Shown here in pieces: positions 61,085 to 64,000 of a stretch of DNA of 64,000 nucleotides; the first letter of the stretch is position 1; every line of letters starts with the position of its first letter. The stretch is from assembly GCA_029978705.1 (NCBI GenBank), contig JAPOIY010000001.1, forward strand, positions 1 through 64,000. The letters are read 5' to 3'. The notes under the pieces are model-generated. The model was not told where the DNA came from, searched no databases, and worked only from the letters and a program-made list of their open reading frames with translations. This DNA is from Actinomycetota bacterium. GTDB lineage: Bacteria > Actinomycetota > Actinomycetes > S36-B12 > GCA-2699445. Both the position numbers and the translations under genes were made by a program.

Positions 61085-62100
61085 CGGCGGACGACGCCAT
61101 CGTGCTGCACATCGGCGTGCACAAGACCGGCTCGACCGCGCTGCAGGCGACCTTGGCTGCCGCTCGCGCGGACCTGGCGGACCGGGGGGTCCTCTACCCG
61201 GGGCGCGATGAGGCCCACCACGCCGCCGCCTGGGCGGTGACGGGGTTCACCATGGGGTACGGCGAGGAGTCCACGTCGGTGCGCAAACGCAACTGGCCCG
61301 CACTCGTGCGCCAGGCCCGCCACCACCCGGGGCGCGTGATGATCAGCAGCGAGTTCTTCGGGCGCATGCGGCCCCCGGCGGTGCGCCGAGTCGTCGCGGA
61401 CCTGGGTCCGGAGCGAGTGCAGGTGATGTTCGCGGTGCGGCGCCTCGGCGACCTGCTGCCCAGTTCCTGGCAGCAGTACCTGAAGTCGGGGCTGTCGGTT
61501 CCGTACCGGGACTGGCTGAAGGACGTGCTCACGCGGGACGAGCCCGAGGTGACGAAGGGGTTCTGGTACCGGGCCGACTTCGCCGCCCTCATCAAACGGT
61601 GGAAACGGGTGCTGCCGCCCGAACGCATCACGGCCGTGATCCTGCAGCCGCCCGACCGCGACCGCCTGTACCGCGTGACGGAGGACATGCTGGGCCTGCC
61701 GCCCGAGTGGCTGGAGCCCTACCGCAGCCTGGTCCGGGAGAACCGGTCCATGACGGCCGTCGAGGCGGAGGCGGTGCGCCGCACCAACGAGCGGGTGCGG
61801 GAGCAGATGGGGTGGGCCGAGTACGCGCGGCGGATCCGGCACGGGGCGATCCAGGACATGATCGAACATCGGGTGCCCCCGGACGACGAACCGCGCCTGG
61901 TCACGCCCCGGTGGGCGCTGCGGAAGGCGGTGCGGCGCCAGGAGCGCGACCGGCGGCGACTCCTCGGCTCGGGGATCACCGTGGTCGGCGACCCGGACTA
62001 CCTGCGTACCCGGCCGACGGCCGCGAGCATCGCGCAGATCACGGAGTTCCCCCCGGACCTGGTCGGTTACGGACTGGTCGGGGCCGAGCCGGTGCGGTGA
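61081..62100 (+). CDS. Sulfotransferase-like protein (paralog of 58162..59289)
   Basis: GTG start overlapping TGA; IVLHIGVHKTGSTALQATL; SSWQQYLKSGLSVPYRDWL. Confidence 0.68.
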   Translation: MTADDAIVLHIGVHKTGSTALQATLAAARADLADRGVLYPGRDEAHHAAAWAVTGFTMGYGEESTSVRKRNWPALVRQARHHPGRVMISSEFFGRMRPPAVRRVVADLGPERVQVMFAVRRLGDLLPSSWQQYLKSGLSVPYRDWLKDVLTRDEPEVTKGFWYRADFAALIKRWKRVLPPERITAVILQPPDRDRLYRVTEDMLGLPPEWLEPYRSLVRENRSMTAVEAEAVRRTNERVREQMGWAEYARRIRHGAIQDMIEHRVPPDDEPRLVTPRWALRKAVRRQERDRRRLLGSGITVVGDPDYLRTRPTAASIAQITEFPPDLVGYGLVGAEPVR

Positions 62101-62889
62101 TCACCGCAGCCGGTTGCTGGCCAGGATGGCCAGCGCATGCCCCAGGGTCGACAGGGTGGCGAGCAGGAGCAGGGCGAGCAGCAGGACCCGCGTGACGATG
62201 AGGTCGCCGGCGATGGCGTCCCCGACGGCTGCGACGAGGATGATGAGCGTCATTTCGACGGAGTGGTAGATGCGGTGGAACGGGACGTAGCGGGCCGCCG
62301 ACCGCAGCGTGCCCAGCAGGCCACCCCGCGGCGCGGCGTTCGCCGCGGTGTCCTCGATCTTGGGTAACTGGGTGAGGTAGCGGGTCGACTCCGCCATGTC
62401 GTTGAGGGCCTTGTTCCACGTGAGGATCAGGGCCAGGATCGCGCCGGCCAGGATCCAGCCGCTGTCCAGGCTGAAACCACCCGCCGCGCGCACGCCCAGG
62501 GCCAGAGGGATCAGCCCCTCCGTCGTGTAGTGGCCGATCTTGTCCAGGAAGATGCCCGACGCCCCGCTGGTGCCCCGGACCCGGGCGACCTCACCGTCGG
62601 ACGCGTCGACGAGCATCTGCACCTGCGCCAGGATGGCGGCCAGGACCGCCCCCGTCAGTCCCGGGATCAAGAGGGCGGCCGCCGCGGCCCAGCCGGTCAG
62701 GATCATCAGCACGGTCACGCCGTTGGCGCTGATCCCGGTGGGCAGCAGGATCTTCGTCAGATAGGGGGAGAACCTGCGCAGGTACAACGACGCAGTCCAG
62801 TGTTCGGCGCTGCGACGTCCGGTGATGGACGCGGGCTGTCCGATCTCGCGGATCTGCTCGATGGTGTACCGCTGCGCCATGGGGTGCAT
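62101..62889 (-). CDS. CDP-alcohol phosphatidyltransferase family protein, D4-to-His variant
   Basis: DASDGEVARVRGTSGASGIFLDKIGHY; multi-TM; alternative start ATG 62880. Confidence 0.83.
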   Translation of the reverse strand: MHPMAQRYTIEQIREIGQPASITGRRSAEHWTASLYLRRFSPYLTKILLPTGISANGVTVLMILTGWAAAAALLIPGLTGAVLAAILAQVQMLVDASDGEVARVRGTSGASGIFLDKIGHYTTEGLIPLALGVRAAGGFSLDSGWILAGAILALILTWNKALNDMAESTRYLTQLPKIEDTAANAAPRGGLLGTLRSAARYVPFHRIYHSVEMTLIILVAAVGDAIAGDLIVTRVLLLALLLLATLSTLGHALAILASNRLR

Positions 62890-62926
62890 CCTGGCAGACC
62901 GGCGCCGTCCGCTGCGGGAGCAGGGC

Positions 62927-62995
62927 TGCCCCGCAGACGCACAACTGCCCCGTTCGGACCGCAGAGGTGCCCCGTACGGGGCAGGGCTGCGGTCG
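62927..62995. promoter_or_regulatory. TGCCCCG repeat array and composite hairpin in divergent intergenic region
   Basis: TGCCCCG at 62927, 62946, 62969; GACCGCAG-AGG-TGCCCC-GTAC-GGGGCA-GGG-CTGCGGTC at 62957..62995. Confidence 0.5.
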
Positions 62996-63047
62996 GCCCA
63001 GGTCGTACAGTCGGGGGGTCCGGCGCGGCGATCACGAGGAGGAGTGA

Positions 63048-64000
63048 GTGAGCCAGCGGTCCAGCGGCATGGTGTTCGCGCTGCTGTCCGCTGCGCTGTT
63101 CTCGACCTCCGGCATCCTCGTCAAACCCCTGCTCGATGCGGGGTGGTCCTCCGGGTCGGCCGTGCTGGCGCGGATCGCCGGCGCCGCCCTTCTCCTGCTG
63201 GTGCCGACCGTGCTGGCCGCGTGGGGCAGCGGCCGCGTCCTGCGGGCGAATTGGCGCTACCTGCTGGCCTACGGGCTGTTCCCCGTTGCCGGCGCCCAAC
63301 TGGGTTTCTACAGCGCGATCCAGACCCTGCCTGTCGGCATCGCGCTGCTGATCGAGTACCTGGCGCCCGTCTACGTGGTCGGCTGGCTGTGGCTGCGCCG
63401 TGGGCAGCGGCCCGGGCGGTTGACCGTGGCCGGAGCGGCCGCCGCGGTCATCGGGCTGATCCTCGTCCTCGACCCGTTCACCGGGCAGGGAGTGGACCCC
63501 GCCGGGGTTCTCTGGGCCTTCGGGTCGTCGTGCTGTGTGGTGGTGTACTTCCTGTTGTCGGCGAGTGTCTCCGACGACCTGCCGCCGGTGCTGGTCATCG
63601 GGGTGGGCATGGTCGTCGGCTGCTGTGCCTTGGCACTCGCCGGCCTGGTCGGGCTGCTCCCCATGGCGGCCACCGACACCTCTGCGGCCCTGGGCGGCGT
63701 GACGGCGCCGTGGTGGGGGTACGTGATCGCCATGGCCCTGGTGGGGACCGTACTGCCGTATGTCACAGGCATCATGGCCATCTCGCGCCTCGGCGCCCGC
63801 CTGGGGGCGTTCGTCGCGCTCGCCGAGGTCGTGTTCGCCGCCCTCCTGGCATGGCTGCTGCTCGGACAGACGGCCACCGCCGGGCAGGTGGCCGGCGGAA
63901 TCCTGATCATCAGCGGGGTCGTCCTCGTGCGCGCGGGGGAACCCCCGCCCGACCCGCTGAAGTCCGCCCCCGACCCCGAGGAAGAGACCGCAGACCTGCC
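63048..64000 (+). CDS. EamA family (DMT superfamily) transporter, C-terminus truncated by window edge
   Basis: GTG start after GAGGAGG; VSQRSSGMVFALLSAALFSTSGILVKPLLDAGWSSGSAVLARIAGAALLL; about 10 TM. Confidence 0.85.
   Translation, partial: MSQRSSGMVFALLSAALFSTSGILVKPLLDAGWSSGSAVLARIAGAALLLLVPTVLAAWGSGRVLRANWRYLLAYGLFPVAGAQLGFYSAIQTLPVGIALLIEYLAPVYVVGWLWLRRGQRPGRLTVAGAAAAVIGLILVLDPFTGQGVDPAGVLWAFGSSCCVVVYFLLSASVSDDLPPVLVIGVGMVVGCCALALAGLVGLLPMAATDTSAALGGVTAPWWGYVIAMALVGTVLPYVTGIMAISRLGARLGAFVALAEVVFAALLAWLLLGQTATAGQVAGGILIISGVVLVRAGEPPPDPLKSAPDPEEETADL

Noticed and set aside
63048-64000. EamA gene as a LicB-type choline transporter completing a phosphocholine pathway
   Set aside because: Generic EamA features only, no LicA kinase in the window, and it is outside the glycopolymer operons; not enough to claim.

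Overview
High-GC actinobacterial chromosomal window, about 64 kb, densely coding, with no CRISPR array, prophage or transposon that I could see. From left to right it holds: a truncated heparinase/alginate-lyase-like gene and a secreted clan-A glycosidase; a translationally coupled three-gene module resembling WlbA/WlbC/WlbB (UDP-2,3-diacetamido uronate synthesis) downstream of polyphosphate glucokinase and a PemK/MazF-like gene; pntAB; tadA; tRNA-Ser(CGA); an FUSC exporter, GCS2 ligase, GH15 and a secreted lysozyme-like protein; tRNA-Ser(GGA) overlapped antisense by a 2H phosphoesterase gene; fadA/fadJ; a channel-like protein divergent from TMEM175; SRP RNA-dnaX-recR; aspartokinase with an apparent internal beta-subunit start; a secreted beta-helix protein; tRNA-Pro(CGG) with a strong terminator; a metallophosphoesterase/YqeY/PBP/WhiB/ArsA-ATPase block that matches mycobacterial ponA2-whiB4 synteny; and an FtsX/ABC system with an M23 peptidase. 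The right end (49.5-62.9 kb) is a cell-surface glycopolymer locus. It encodes two giant TagF-like/glycosyltransferase fusions in opposite domain orders, a LicC-like nucleotidyltransferase, three sulfotransferase-like proteins, and two CDP-alcohol phosphotransferase family proteins, one with the last motif Asp replaced by His. This locus is my best candidate for an undescribed system. Functional calls come from reading motifs by eye; no searches were run.
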